This document shows positions 46,703 through 58,500 of a stretch of 64,000 bases of DNA, piece by piece. Source of the stretch: Nymphaea colorata. Lineage: Eukaryota > Streptophyta > Magnoliopsida > Nymphaeales > Nymphaeaceae. Every line of letters begins with the position of its first letter. Positions within the stretch are counted from its first letter, which is position 1. The translations under genes and the position numbers were made by a program. The stretch is from assembly GCF_008831285.2 (NCBI RefSeq), contig NC_045144.1:19669716-19733715 (forward strand), written 5' to 3'. The notes under the pieces are model-generated. The model was not told the DNA's origin. It saw only the letters and a list, made by a program, of their open reading frames with translations, and ran no database searches.

Positions 46703-49700
46703 TTTTCTTCCTTCTTGAAATGTTTACTAGGCGTCTGACAAAGTATTTCTTCAGTTGAAATATTCGATGCTCTATAACGGTGGGGAAGTTTGTGAAAAGA
46801 AGGAAAAAAAAAAAGTTTGGAGCTCAGAACTCCGGAACTTTTGGCAAAACTGTACAATAACTTCCATGAAACAGAAAATTTTCTCTAGAACTGAAGCAGT
46901 TTATCGTGTCTTAACGAGATTGTTCAGGCAAATATGTCGCAGAGAGAATGAAAGAATCGGGTATAGGCCTCGGCCGTCAAACAGGCATCTTTGAAAATTT
47001 TGATATGCGATGAAGTATTCATTCTCAGACCTGACTTCGCATTGACAATCCAGGATTTTCTACTTGATGTTCTAAAGTTATCACCAGAAAGAGTCTTCGG
47101 GCAATCAAACACGTCGAGTTACAATTATATCTGAAAAAATGAGATCCGGTGATATAACTCACAGCCTAGTGGTAAAAGTTTGTTCTCGTGTTAAAATTAA
47201 TCTCTAGCTGCAATTTTCAAGTGGAGTGGAAGATAGAGAGAAAGACAGAGAGACTTCGGATATATTTAATCTCTGGGCAAAAATATCTCCACTATGGATC
47301 AGACATTTCTATAGAGATAGGTTGGTTGCGTTTGTTTTCCTGAGATGTAAGATTTGATTTTAGCATGCAAGTCAAAATCAGATGTACTTTTTGAAGTTGA
47401 GGAAGGACTTCTGCCGTTTTACGGGTAGAGTTGAAGGCTGATTTTCCCTTTTGGCTATAAAAATAACGATACATGTATAACCTCCATTATTCAGGCAAAA
47501 CGTTTTTCTATATTTTGTTAGAAAAAACAAAGAAAGAGCTTTTGTGTGTTTGATGAAAAAATATCACTTTGAAAAATAATGAATTTTTTTCCAAGAAGAT
47601 AGATGCAAAAATATCTTTACTGCCTAGATATTTGTAAGAAAAAAATGTTTTCGGCATATGATATTGCTCATCTTTGCTCGTTCGCAGGATGTAAATGGGC
47701 TGAATAATTTGATTATTGATCTATTTTTTAATCTCCGTATTTGAATCTGGCACGATTCTGATACCCAACTGAAATCCCATAAAATTTCTATCAGATCACA
47801 TATAAATGTCGGCATTTATGCTAGTCAGATCCAAATTAAGTTACAAAGGTCTAAATTTGAGTATGAATCTGAATCTGGTTACATAGAATCTGATATGATT
47901 AGTCCAGTATAGAATAGAATATGGGGCACCAATCCGAACCGTTTGCATCCTTCTTATTTGCGCGAACCATGCCCTTGAATTGGGCAGTTATTTTTTTAGA
48001 AAATGTTGAACAAGTTTACAATGGCAACATAATATTTTAGTGCTTCAATATCTGGAAAAAGCACATTTAAGAATGAAAAAAGTTAAAACATATATTATGT
48101 GCTTTCTATTAATCATGCAATTGATACGCTAAAAACAGCCATGAGCTTCTCTAGCGGATCATAACCTGCCACCAACAATATTCTTAGATGTGAAACCCTA
48201 AAAACCATAAACATTAACATAAAAGCGTATGAAACTCAAGAATATATGACAATCATATTTTCTCAAATCCTTGGACACATATGGCCCCGTTGGGCAACAG
48301 TAACAAGCTGTTAGTATCCATGAATCTACTTAATATATGGGGTAGATTCATAAAACATTGTGTTATCATAATCATGCAGCAACAACTTATTAGCAACAAC
48401 TTACTACGGTTGCCAAACATGCTCTATAATAATGGAGGCATTTGGTGACAAAAACATTGTGTTTTTTGGAACACAGTTCCTTCTGAACAGACAATTACTA
48501 CAACGGACGAAAAATTTTACAACACTTTTCGGCATCCGACGGATGATCTGAATTTTGTACATATTTGAAATTGAATTTGCCTGAGAAGATCATAAAATCC
48601 CAAAAATTATGTCACAGATATTCTAAGCTTTCTCATGGTGTCGTCTTTAGAAGGCTTGGTGGTTGGATCTCACTCTCACTTTCTTGTTATTAAAAGAAAA
48701 AAAAAGAAAAAAAGAAAATCAGAGATATAACCCGAATCTTGTTATATCTTCGTGGTGCTACTTTGTAGCATGGTAGGTCACTATTGTCCCCTAAAAAGAA
48801 ATCATGTTTAATGCGTTTTTCAGCGAGACCAAATTGCATAATTGTCGTCTTCATTCTATCAAAGACATCAGGAATGTTGTTAACCAATTTTCTGCCAAGC
48901 TGAAAATTATATCTCGAGATTTATTTGTTTACCATATCTTGAGTCATTCCATCTGCGGGAGAGACCAATTAATGTCGCATTTCTACCAATATCAGATTCC
49001 TGTTTGAAACGTCGAGTCAATATGTAGGACATGGAATATTACTGCTTTTAATTAGTATTCTCTCAGCTATGAAGGTCGTTTAAAATTTTCTCGTTACTTT
49101 AAAACATTATAGATGTCACACATGTGGCTCTTTTTTTTTCAAGAAAATGTGGAAAAAGAGAAAAAAATAATGGCATGTCAAATTGAAAATGTCACTTTTT
49201 TGGTAGTCAGAAATAATCTTTAGTATATTTTAATATTGTTATGGCTTTTAATATTTGAATAACTATTTTAGATGTTGATCAATGTTTTTATAAGAAAACT
49301 AGTAGATTAAAACCCATTTTTTTAGAGTTTTTATTCTTTAATTTTTATAACTTTAACTTCCTCACATTATCTTCAGAAGGATTAACTTCGTGATCAATAT
49401 TCAAAAAAAAAAAAATCGCTTATAAAAACCCGAGATAGAGACTATAAAATCAGATCCCTGTTCAAAGCATGATCTGATCTATGTAAGGCGTCGATCTTCC
49501 GAGTATTTCTTCTGCTGTTCTTGAAGATTGATATTCTTTAGGTGTTGAGCTTGAACGTCTGTGGTGTGTTTTAGGTTTTTTCTAGGTTGTATATAATTTG
49601 TGTTGGATAACTAGAGAATAAAGATGCTGAATTTGATAGAAGAAACCAAATTTTTTGTACACTACACTGACATATTCAAGATCCAGATTGGAAGCATAAT

Positions 49701-49773
49701 ACAACCCAAGATTACAATATGGCGCAGAATTCTTGTGCAACGCTTTCAGCTCTAAGATTCAAGCCCATGAGTG
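46703..49773. other. Intergenic, no gene recognised
   Basis: AT-rich; contains the MITE-like block at 47686-47951 and A/T homopolymer runs (48698-48718, 49402-49418). Small frames (46755-46994, 48690-49007) have no known domain. Part of 49500-49773 may be the 3' UTR of Lhca2. Confidence 0.5.
47686..47951. mobile_element. MITE-like element, 266 bp
   Basis: Left end AGGATGTAAATGGG and right end AACCGTTTGCATCCT are imperfect inverted repeats. The interior carries GAATCTGAATCTG and CCAATCCGAACC words like the GATCCGAAT-rich relics elsewhere. A target duplication is not convincing. Confidence 0.45.
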
Positions 49774-50652
49774 TTACACAGCAAAACCTCTCTCTAGGAT
49801 CAACTGCAGCAGCACAACTCCCTTCTCACTTGGGGAGAAAGCCTGTAAAACACAAACATTTTCATTCAATAGAATGTTCGAAATAGATGGATGAAGGACA
49901 ATATAGACAAGCAAAGATTTTACAGTACATGGAAAAATAACAACATAGAAAAGGAAAGACCCTCTCTCTTTCGAGCCTTTGCCCATGGAAGGTGATTCAT
50001 GTTATGAACAATCCATTCTTCAATCATTTTTCAAGGATGCGGGAATGACTGGGTAAAGAACATAGAAAACTCCTACATGATTGAAATTTATTTACAGTAC
50101 TTACAGCAAAGATTGTGGCATGGCCGGGATCTGCAAGGTGGGCGAAGAGATTGTCGATGGGTCCGGTGCCGGTGTAGATGGCCTGGAACCAGGCACCCAT
50201 GACGGCCAACATGGCCAACCTTCCATTCTTGATCTCCTTGGTCCTCAACTCCTTGATCTTCTCAGGGGAGCCAGAGCCCCAACCCAGGGGATCAAACCAG
50301 AGGCCTCCTGGGTAGCCAACATCAGTTCCTGTGAGCTTGTTGTTGGGGAAGATTGGGTCCTGGTTGACGCACCCAGGCTTGATGATATCTGCCCATCTCC
50401 TTCCCTCTGCCCAGCCTATGAAGAAGAGCTCCACCACAAAGAGGGTGGTCTTATCTGTGAAGTACTCCTGCTCTCCAGCAGTGTACCAAGATGGGGTATT
50501 GAGGATGCCTATCTTGGTGAGAAACTCAGGGATGAAGATTCCAGCAGCACCCAGCATTGCCCATCTGCAGTGCACCAACTCTGCCTGCTGGTTCCATCTC
50601 AGACTCTCTGGGTCGGACCCTGCGCATACCCATTTCCAAATTCAAGGATGTG

Positions 50653-50714
<62 letters not shown>

Positions 50715-51408
50715 TTATGCCTTTAGAACAGTCACTCACCAAGGCCAAGAGGGTCGAATCCGAAGTCTCCAGGCAAGCTGCCATTCAATGGGATATCATT
50801 AGAAAGTATCACAGTTGATTTCAGTAGAGAACTATTGTTTTACCATGATACCAGGATAACTATTCTTGAAAGAGTTAATTTAATGAAACAAAAAAGACTT
50901 CTAAAAGTAGATGAAAATTTACGTATGTTTTTACAGTGTGATATTCGAAACAATTTTTACACACCTAGGCCACGTTAATATGTTGTAAGAAACATGAATG
51001 TACAATCTTTATCACCAATAACACGAAATCAAAATGGTGTATCGTTGTAGCGGTTTGTTACCTTCCATCGAGCCACTCTGGTGGTGTGCTACCAGGAAAC
51101 CAGAGCGGTCTACCTGGCGCAGCCTCGGCGTTCACGGAGAAGGCACGTGCGACCACCGGAGTCGCCAATTTCCGGTGTCGGAGCGACCTTCCGGCGAGGA
51201 AGGAGGCCTTTGTTGCTGCCAAAGAGTTCCCACTTTTCTGGGAGCTGGAAAAGGAAAGAAGATCACACAGAAATGCACATCAGTCGTTGTGTTAAGAGGA
51301 GAAACTAAGCTTTTTGGGTGACATGGGTAGAAGGGCAGAGAAAAAGACATGCCTGGAAGCGGAAACAGCTACAGCGGCGACGGCGGAGGAGGCACAAGCG
51401 GACGCCAT
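49774..51408 (-). CDS. LHCA2: Chlorophyll a/b-binding protein of photosystem I, Lhca2 type
   Basis: Exons: 51408-51353, 51244-51062, 50777-50740, 50619-50105, 49842-49774. Lhca2 pairs with Lhca3 in the PSI antenna of the thylakoid. Seen: a Ser/Ala transit peptide ([12 protein letters not shown]), [37 protein letters not shown], helix B ([21 protein letters not shown]109 being His as in Lhca1/2, not the Asn of red Lhca3/4), [11 protein letters not shown], helix C ([18 protein letters not shown]) and helix A ([19 protein letters not shown]221-R226). Lhca2 normally ends IFAAFTPK. Here exon 5 is one base short, reading [10 protein letters not shown] and running 22 residues to a later stop, total 286 instead of about 269; CCCAAGTGA (Pro-Lys-stop) is present one frame away. 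Intron 1 best fits a GC donor (AG|GCATGT); a CAT|GTCTTT donor with a later acceptor is an alternative. Confidence 0.96.
50655..50710. repeat. (GA)28 microsatellite in Lhca2 intron 3
   Basis: Uninterrupted dinucleotide run of about 56 bp, beginning some 35 bp from exon 4; on the coding strand it is a CT tract ending before the acceptor and may act as a polypyrimidine tract. Confidence 0.95.
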
Positions 51409-51499
51409 TTTCTTTTTCTTCCTAGCCCACCTCCCTCTTTCTCTGTCTTCCGCTTATTAGGGAGCGCAGAATGTCTGAGAGAGATTGCCTGTTTGTTAA

Positions 51500-51625
51500 A
51501 GCATAGAGGGGCTTATCCTTTGGAGATAGGAATCAGCATCCTGATTGGCTAACGCCAGGCCAAATGGCAGCAGCAGAATCTAAAGTTGGCTCCTCAGCCT
51601 CTTGCTACACGCTGACGTGTTTGAC
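51500..51625 (-). promoter_or_regulatory. Lhca2 promoter elements: I box, CCAAT, ACGT core
   Basis: On the minus strand, upstream of the ATG at 51408, lie GATAAG (51512-51517, an I box of light-regulated genes), CCAAT (51544-51548) and ACACGTCA (51613-51620, ACGT core, G-box-like). The order and spacing resemble plant light-responsive Lhc promoters. No clear TATA box was picked out. Confidence 0.5.
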
Positions 51626-51636
51626 AGAAATCTGGT

Positions 51637-51637
<1 letters not shown>

Positions 51638-51674
<37 letters not shown>
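51638..51674. repeat. (GA)18 microsatellite
   Basis: Dinucleotide run just upstream of the ACGT-core element of the Lhca2 promoter region. Confidence 0.95.
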
Positions 51675-51679
<5 letters not shown>

Positions 51680-53760
51680 TTAGAATGGTGGGCCACAAAA
51701 ATTCATGAGGGTGAAATTAAAGATCTTACTGAAGTTATGAGGTGGCCAATATGGAATGGAGAAAATATTCCATGAAATTTGGGATGCTGTGAATGTGTTG
51801 GAGTGTGGAGCCTAATTCATAATGGATGGCATTTCTTTTGCCGGTTTTGCCTTAATCTCATGTTTATGAGGATGTAGTTTAGGCTTATATTCCATAATGT
51901 TTAATGTTTATGTGACAGTGAAAATTATTTTATATGGCGGCTGTGGACATAAGAAAATATTGTCTTAAATCTAGTGTGTTCTTTCTCTTTTTCTCTTATT
52001 TGGATTTATCTTGTTTTGGTGCGTTAAGAAAGAGTAAAAGAGCTTCTGACGGGCTTTTTTCCAGAATAAATGGCCGCTGGAATCATGACACCTGTAGAGA
52101 TGAAGATAAGATCTTTAAGGTTCATTGATGTTGAAAGAATATATCTTCTTTTTACGTTGTTCAGAAGTACTCAATTTTCGGGCCTGGTTTCAGAAAAGAG
52201 ATCCATGTTTCTTGTTTTTGCGATACATGTCTTTTGAGTTTTGCTGTTCCCTGTTTTCTCATAATGTACTCTAAAAAGTAAAAAGAAAAGATTCAGTTAA
52301 GGAAATTATGTTCATACCTTTCTTTAAGTAACAAATAGTTTTTAAGTTGAAATAGGACTATAAAAAGTGTTTATAGTTTTATGCGATTTAAAGCACTTTG
52401 CAGTTGTCAGCAAAAGTTAAGCATGTATCAGAAAAATTTTAAATATCAGGTCGCTTTTTTTTTCATACAAGAGTACTCCTGCATGATGGTTTGTCTTTTT
52501 GCTGCAAATAGATCCTTATAATTGATTCATATAAACTTGTTCTTGTGCTCTAAGTTCACGCTGTTCAGCAAACCCATGGTTGTGGATTGTTTCAATTGAT
52601 GAATGTGCCAGAGACACATAATTGTGCATTATTTCAATTTGAATAGAACACTGATAGATTGATCGTCCTTTTTGGTAAGTTCTATAATCAAATTGCCAAC
52701 AAAAACTCTGCCCATGTGCCCATGAGGATCCGTTTAGGTAACATAAGCATTTGAATTACCAAGAAGAACTCTATCCATCTCGCTAATTAAGGGATTGAAC
52801 TTGACACCTTCAGCTCTAAAGAGGCAAGAGCCCCACACATGGGGTTGCATTGCCTCATGGAGAAGATCAGGCAGCTTTTACACAAAACTGAGCTGTACAT
52901 TTCTTGATTTTCTAATATGAACCCATTGGTTTTCTGCCAGTTTCCAGAAGAAAGCTCACGTTAACTCCGTCATTTTGAGGGAGGTGATATTTTTTCGGGT
53001 ATTTGTGGGGCCATGAAAGCAGCAACCTGTTTAATCTAATGAAACTTCAGGTTGTCCTATTACTACCATTTGTTTTAATTTAAGGATGTTTTAAATTTGA
53101 GTCTGCAGATAATGTAAAGAGAACAGGTGGCCGTAGTCCATAATGAGAAGATTCATAAAGATAAGTTCAGTTTTTCGAGCCCCAAGGGCATTGGCGTAGT
53201 GAAGTTAGGCTTCAGTCGTTAAATGGAGACCCGAGGTTCAAGCTCTACCACTATAGGGTTTTACGAACTTAGAGCTGGTGTGAAATTCAGATGGTCGACA
53301 ACCAGTTCCATGAAGCTTGCTGTTTACTGCCAACCAAATAACGATGCATGAAATCACCAAATCTCTTGCTCGTCTGTTTATGAGCAAACCTTCTTTTGTT
53401 CATATCAGTGATCAACTCTTGCGTAGGTTGCTTTACTAGCCCAGACTATCGTTTCCATGTTCTCCAGATTTGTGACAGCCAGAAAAAATCTAATATGATA
53501 CACAGCTCAACAGGATTCCTTGCTCCAGAAAGGCAAAATGAAGGGGCACGAATAGAGGGCATCAGCCTGATACAGAACAAGGCCTGCAAATAAACTCAAA
53601 ACATAGGTACAACAAGGGCCGCAGACTAGCCCGAAACATACTACTGCTTCTGCAGGTGCCCACAATTTGGGATGCTAGTTACCCTAATCTCCTCTGATAA
53701 TAAGGATGTTGGGATTCTTAAGCACCATTAGAGGAAAGAATCTTCCAGTTGACCTTTCAT
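51675..53760. other. Intergenic, no gene recognised
   Basis: AT-rich, with a SINE-like piece at 53190-53310 and small frames (51934-52128, 53396-53593) lacking domains. The last few hundred bases are probably the 3' UTR of the membrane-protein gene ending at 53761. Confidence 0.5.
53190..53310 (+). mobile_element. SINE-like element
   Basis: A-box-like TGGCGTAGTGAAG at 53192-53204 and B-box-like GGTTCAAGCTC at 53235-53245, the usual internal polymerase III promoter spacing. It shares the GGCGTAG head with the pieces at 11437 and 24563. Confidence 0.45.
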
Positions 53761-55475
53761 CTACTGAGCTATTAGAGATGAGGCTTCCGATTCATCAGAG
53801 GATCCAAACAAGGAGTCCTGCGCAGCATTGCTGGGACCAACCCCTTCAGTAGTTCTACTTCCTGGAAAACTAGCTTTCGCCAACTCTCTTAGCTTTATCT
53901 CATTTTTGGAAGCAAGTTTGAGTCCCTTTGGACTCTTCAAATCCGCTGTTCTCATCTTTTTCTTCTTGGTGCTTGAAGAGGTGCCTCTGGGGATTGATCC
54001 TAAATGAGCCACTGCTGCAATTTCTGGCAAGGGAGTTGACAACTGAAGCTGGTCATCAAGAACTGGTGAGTCTGGAAGGCACAAAGGAACCACAGTTGCA
54101 GACGACGCACTTGCTGTGTCAACATGCATTGGGCCGCCCCTTCTGTTCCCCATCTTTGGCCCAGGATTTAATGGAACCACTGGGACTAGACATGTTTTTG
54201 GTTCAGAGAATTTGCGGGAAACAAATCTCGACCAATACTTCCTTGGAAGGAAAGGAATAACAAGGCCTTTTGCAACAAACCTCATTCCTAAACTAAAAGA
54301 AGGATTCTCAGATTGTGGAAGCCTTAGCAGACACTTGATCAGTGCATACCATTCATTCAAGAGCTGTCCTATAAAGCTCATCAGAAACAGGGCAAGCATC
54401 CAAATACCGATCGCCTTTTGGTCTTCTAGTTTGCGAGTCCGTAGATTGTAGAAAGAAACTCCAAAAATACCAGCTTCACACAGGAGGGAGACGCTCTCCA
54501 CCATCTGAACTCCCCTACTGATGTAGGGCTTCAGCAGAAATAGGTATAGGAATTGCAACATAGTGAAACTAAGGGCCAGAATGCTTTGGTGGCGCGAGGC
54601 CTCGAGTGGATAGGCGCCAAAGACAATGCCGAGAAATATTCTTCTGATAAGATCAATAACTATGTACGCTGTGTCAGCAGAGCCAGAAATCCTCTCTATA
54701 GTAGGCAGAGGAGCATCATTGTTGCCATCATCAGAACTTATGGCCCTCATCCTTCCAATGCCACTGCGGTCACTGGTGACCCAGGTGGGGACGTTCCCAG
54801 GTTCACTGTTCTCAACAAACACCAAGGTCGGAGGACCTTTTAAATCCTCAAATAGAATCCCGAATCTTGAAAGAAAAGTAGATGGCAACCTATCCATTTG
54901 ACACCATTTCCCTATTGTATGTTTCCCAGCAATTGCATCCAAGAGACGGCTATGCCATGTTACCTTCTCGCCGTTGTCAATGATAATTTTCTTATATTGT
55001 ACGAAGTTCCCAATGAATACTGCAGTTATCATGAAAAGGCAGATTGATAGAACAAGTGCAACAGGAAGAGCCAACAGAAGCGCCCCAACAGTGATTCCGC
55101 CAGTCGTGCCCCCTTTTGTTATATTTGAAGTTAGTAAATATCAGCGCAGGAGAAGAATTTTTAGAAAATTGTAGTAGAAGAGTCCATACCTCTAATAACA
55201 AAAGCGGATGACTGGCATAAACAAGGAAGCAAGATAATCATAAGAAAAATTTCAAATCTTGGAAGGGAGAGTTCCCCTTTGGCTGATGATCTTGTTCTCC
55301 ATTTTAGCAAGAAGAGTATCAATAAGTGCAGCAGAACTAAACTACCACCCACGGTACCAAGCCAGAACATGTTCTTCTGGAAATCCTGCCATCTATAGGG
55401 AACAAGTCAGAAATTTCATAGGGGCCTTGACGTCTATAATAATGGTGGACCATATATAGGACACAGCGTGATTCA

Positions 55476-55556
<81 letters not shown>

Positions 55557-58500
55557 TTGGGAAGGGTCATGGTTTACCCTGTGTAATTGCTAATGTTGCT
55601 TATCACATTGGCTGCAGATAATGGCTCCCGGCGCTGTGCAGAGGATAGAACATCAGAATAGTGTAACAAATTTCAAAAAAGCACACATGCTTATCAATTT
55701 GAAAAGATAAAAACGGAAATAACAAAATGATAACAGGCTACCAACCAGAAAATATGTAAAGTACTCGGTGGAGTTGAGTAGAAGACCATAGTTTATGAAT
55801 CGGGTTCCAACATAGCCATCTATTTCTCTATCATTAAGAGGTTGTTTTGTATGCCAGTCTCCATATGTAATCTGCAATGAGTCAGCACCTCCATATGGAT
55901 ACTGATGGTAAACCTCTAGAGATGTATCTTCCTTCTTCCATGGAACACGAGCATGGGGAATGAGCCACCTGAGACCTTTTACAGTATGAAAATATTCTTC
56001 TGACAACTCTGATGAAAGCCAACTCGATAAGGCAAATACTTGCAGGTGTCCAACCATTCCCTACACAAGTTCTCATGATTTGAATAATGTCAGCAAAGAA
56101 TTCACGCTAAAATAATTTTGATAACCTCAATTTTTCTTTAGAATTCAAAAGCTGCTGGGATATGGAGATCCAATATGACATAACTGAATGATTTCATTGA
56201 AACTAACCAGTTGACGTTTGAAACTTACTAGAAGATTTCTAGATGGATCTGCACCTGCCAGCTCCTCAATCAATGCACCTGTAGCAGCAAGATTTGCGGA
56301 GGCCAATGCAAGAGAAGTAGCTGCTAAGGAAGTTGCTAAGAAGCCTACAGTCACGAATGAATACAGCCCTATAGAGACTGAAGGTACAATATCTGCAGAG
56401 ATTGGAAGAAGGAGCAAATGAACATTGACTAGCAAAAACAACAAGACCGATAATTAATTGTACTGGGAGTGTTTTACAACAGATTATCAATTCCAATACA
56501 ATAATAAGTCAAAAAATTTAACAGAGATGCTGGCATCTATCATGTGGTGTATCGGTGCTTTATTAATTTTTGATTGGTGTAAATTGACAAGAGCTTCTTT
56601 GACCCATGACGTTACCGTAGTCTAGCACCATGTGAAATTTATGATCCATATCTCAACTGACTACCAACTTTAGTAGGAGAATGTTGTTATATTTTTATTA
56701 CTTTAGAGGGCATGCAATTTCTAATGTTTCTTGTAGTGGCGGTCCTCTGATGCTTCTCGTAACAGTGTCCAAAGGCAAAGAGTTTCACGTGGGTTAACTC
56801 CACCATCTCTCTGACAACTGAGTGAATCTATAATTGATGATGCACATCAGCATCCACAAACGTTTGAACTAAGCTTGATAAAATCAAAATGAAATTGGAA
56901 TTTCGTCTTCAGACAACCAGTTATCAAGAAGAAAACATTTGTGTATGACGAATTATCAAAACGTAATCCAACATTTATTTCTTACCGAACATCACTTTCA
57001 AGTCGTTGGAAGCCAAATTTGTATTTCCAGAGATATCATTTGCTTTTCCTTCTGGGACAAGTATAGATACAGCATTCCCAGGTTCCCCCATAATAGTTAT
57101 TAAATAGAGAGCTTTTGAAAGCTCTTTAAACCTGCAAATGGCTGAGACAACTTAAGAATTTATAAACTTGCCAGCAAAGACCTGCATTAGGAACTGTGCA
57201 GTCCTAAGACAATTTAACTTAATATACATATGTGTGTGAGTGCATGTATGTAAATGCATAGCAGATTTGTTTTACTTGAATGGACACTTAGGAAAGATTG
57301 CACCATGATCTGTCAGTCTAGCAACAATAAGTATGTTTTTCTAGAGATCCCATTTGAGCAGGATTTTATCATTACTATTCAGCTGAGGAAGAAATTGTCT
57401 TTTGGATAATAACAGAAATGAAGAATATTTTACAATGATAGAACATCGGCACAAGTGAATTGTCACTACTACTTTAGCATCGCTATTACTCTACTGGTAA
57501 TAGTTACTAAAACAAACCATTTCATAATTAACCCCATCTATATATCTTACTGAATTGCCATAAGGATGAAAAAGGACTGCAAGATGCAAAGCATAAAAGA
57601 GTACTTCAATGTTCGAAAAATGTCATCCTCATTCTTTGAAAGCATTCTGCACTGGACACACACAATTCTATTGAGTGGATGAAAGGAGAATGGCCATGAG
57701 TTCCTGTAAGCAAACAAGATGGTTTTTGGGAGCGTAAATGATGTCTAGCAGATTAAACGACAGATTTTAGTAGCTACAGAAATTGTACTTATTTAATTAT
57801 CCCTTACATGTTTATGTCAGTTGATAGTCATATGGCTAAAAAAAAAAATTATTTGTATAATTGAGATATCCTGTCATAATGATTTACATAGCCAACAAGT
57901 TTGTATCTTCCTTGGGGAGGAAACACCAAGCCATCAGTCTGTGGTTGGCCCTGACAAATTTGCCTTCAACATTTCGTGGAAGTCTTCTTTTATTTGTTAT
58001 TTTTTATTGTATATAAACTTCAACAGATTAACTAGTCATATTATTGATTTGATAAGAAAATAAACTTTTCTAAGTCTGGGCATGATATATCATCTGTAAC
58101 GTATTAGATAGCCAGCGCTATAGTATATTTTTTGCGACAAACGATGCGAATAATTGCAATTCTGAAATCGCAAGCACATGGCAATGACTAGGAAAGGCAG
58201 TGACGAGTTGGGGAAGGCAAGCATGCAGAAGACAGCCGGCACATTGGATGCATGAGATGGAGATTGTATCCTAGTCAGATAATAAGGCAGTCAGAAATGG
58301 ACTCGTAATACTATTCCATCCGAGTTTCTGATAAATTACTTTACCAGACGTTTCCCTGTTGGTGAATAAAGAAGACATGCTAAGTAATATCAACAGCAAC
58401 AACAATGATGATATACCATACCAAAACCGATTGACACTACAAGTAATTATTTGTATGCACCTGCCTTGCAATTTTCCCCCCACCCACTTGTATCCCAGTA

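Noticed and set aside
50081-50818. Plus-strand frame of 245 codons
   Set aside because: Antisense shadow of Lhca2 exons extended through the GA microsatellite; it has no protein-like features.
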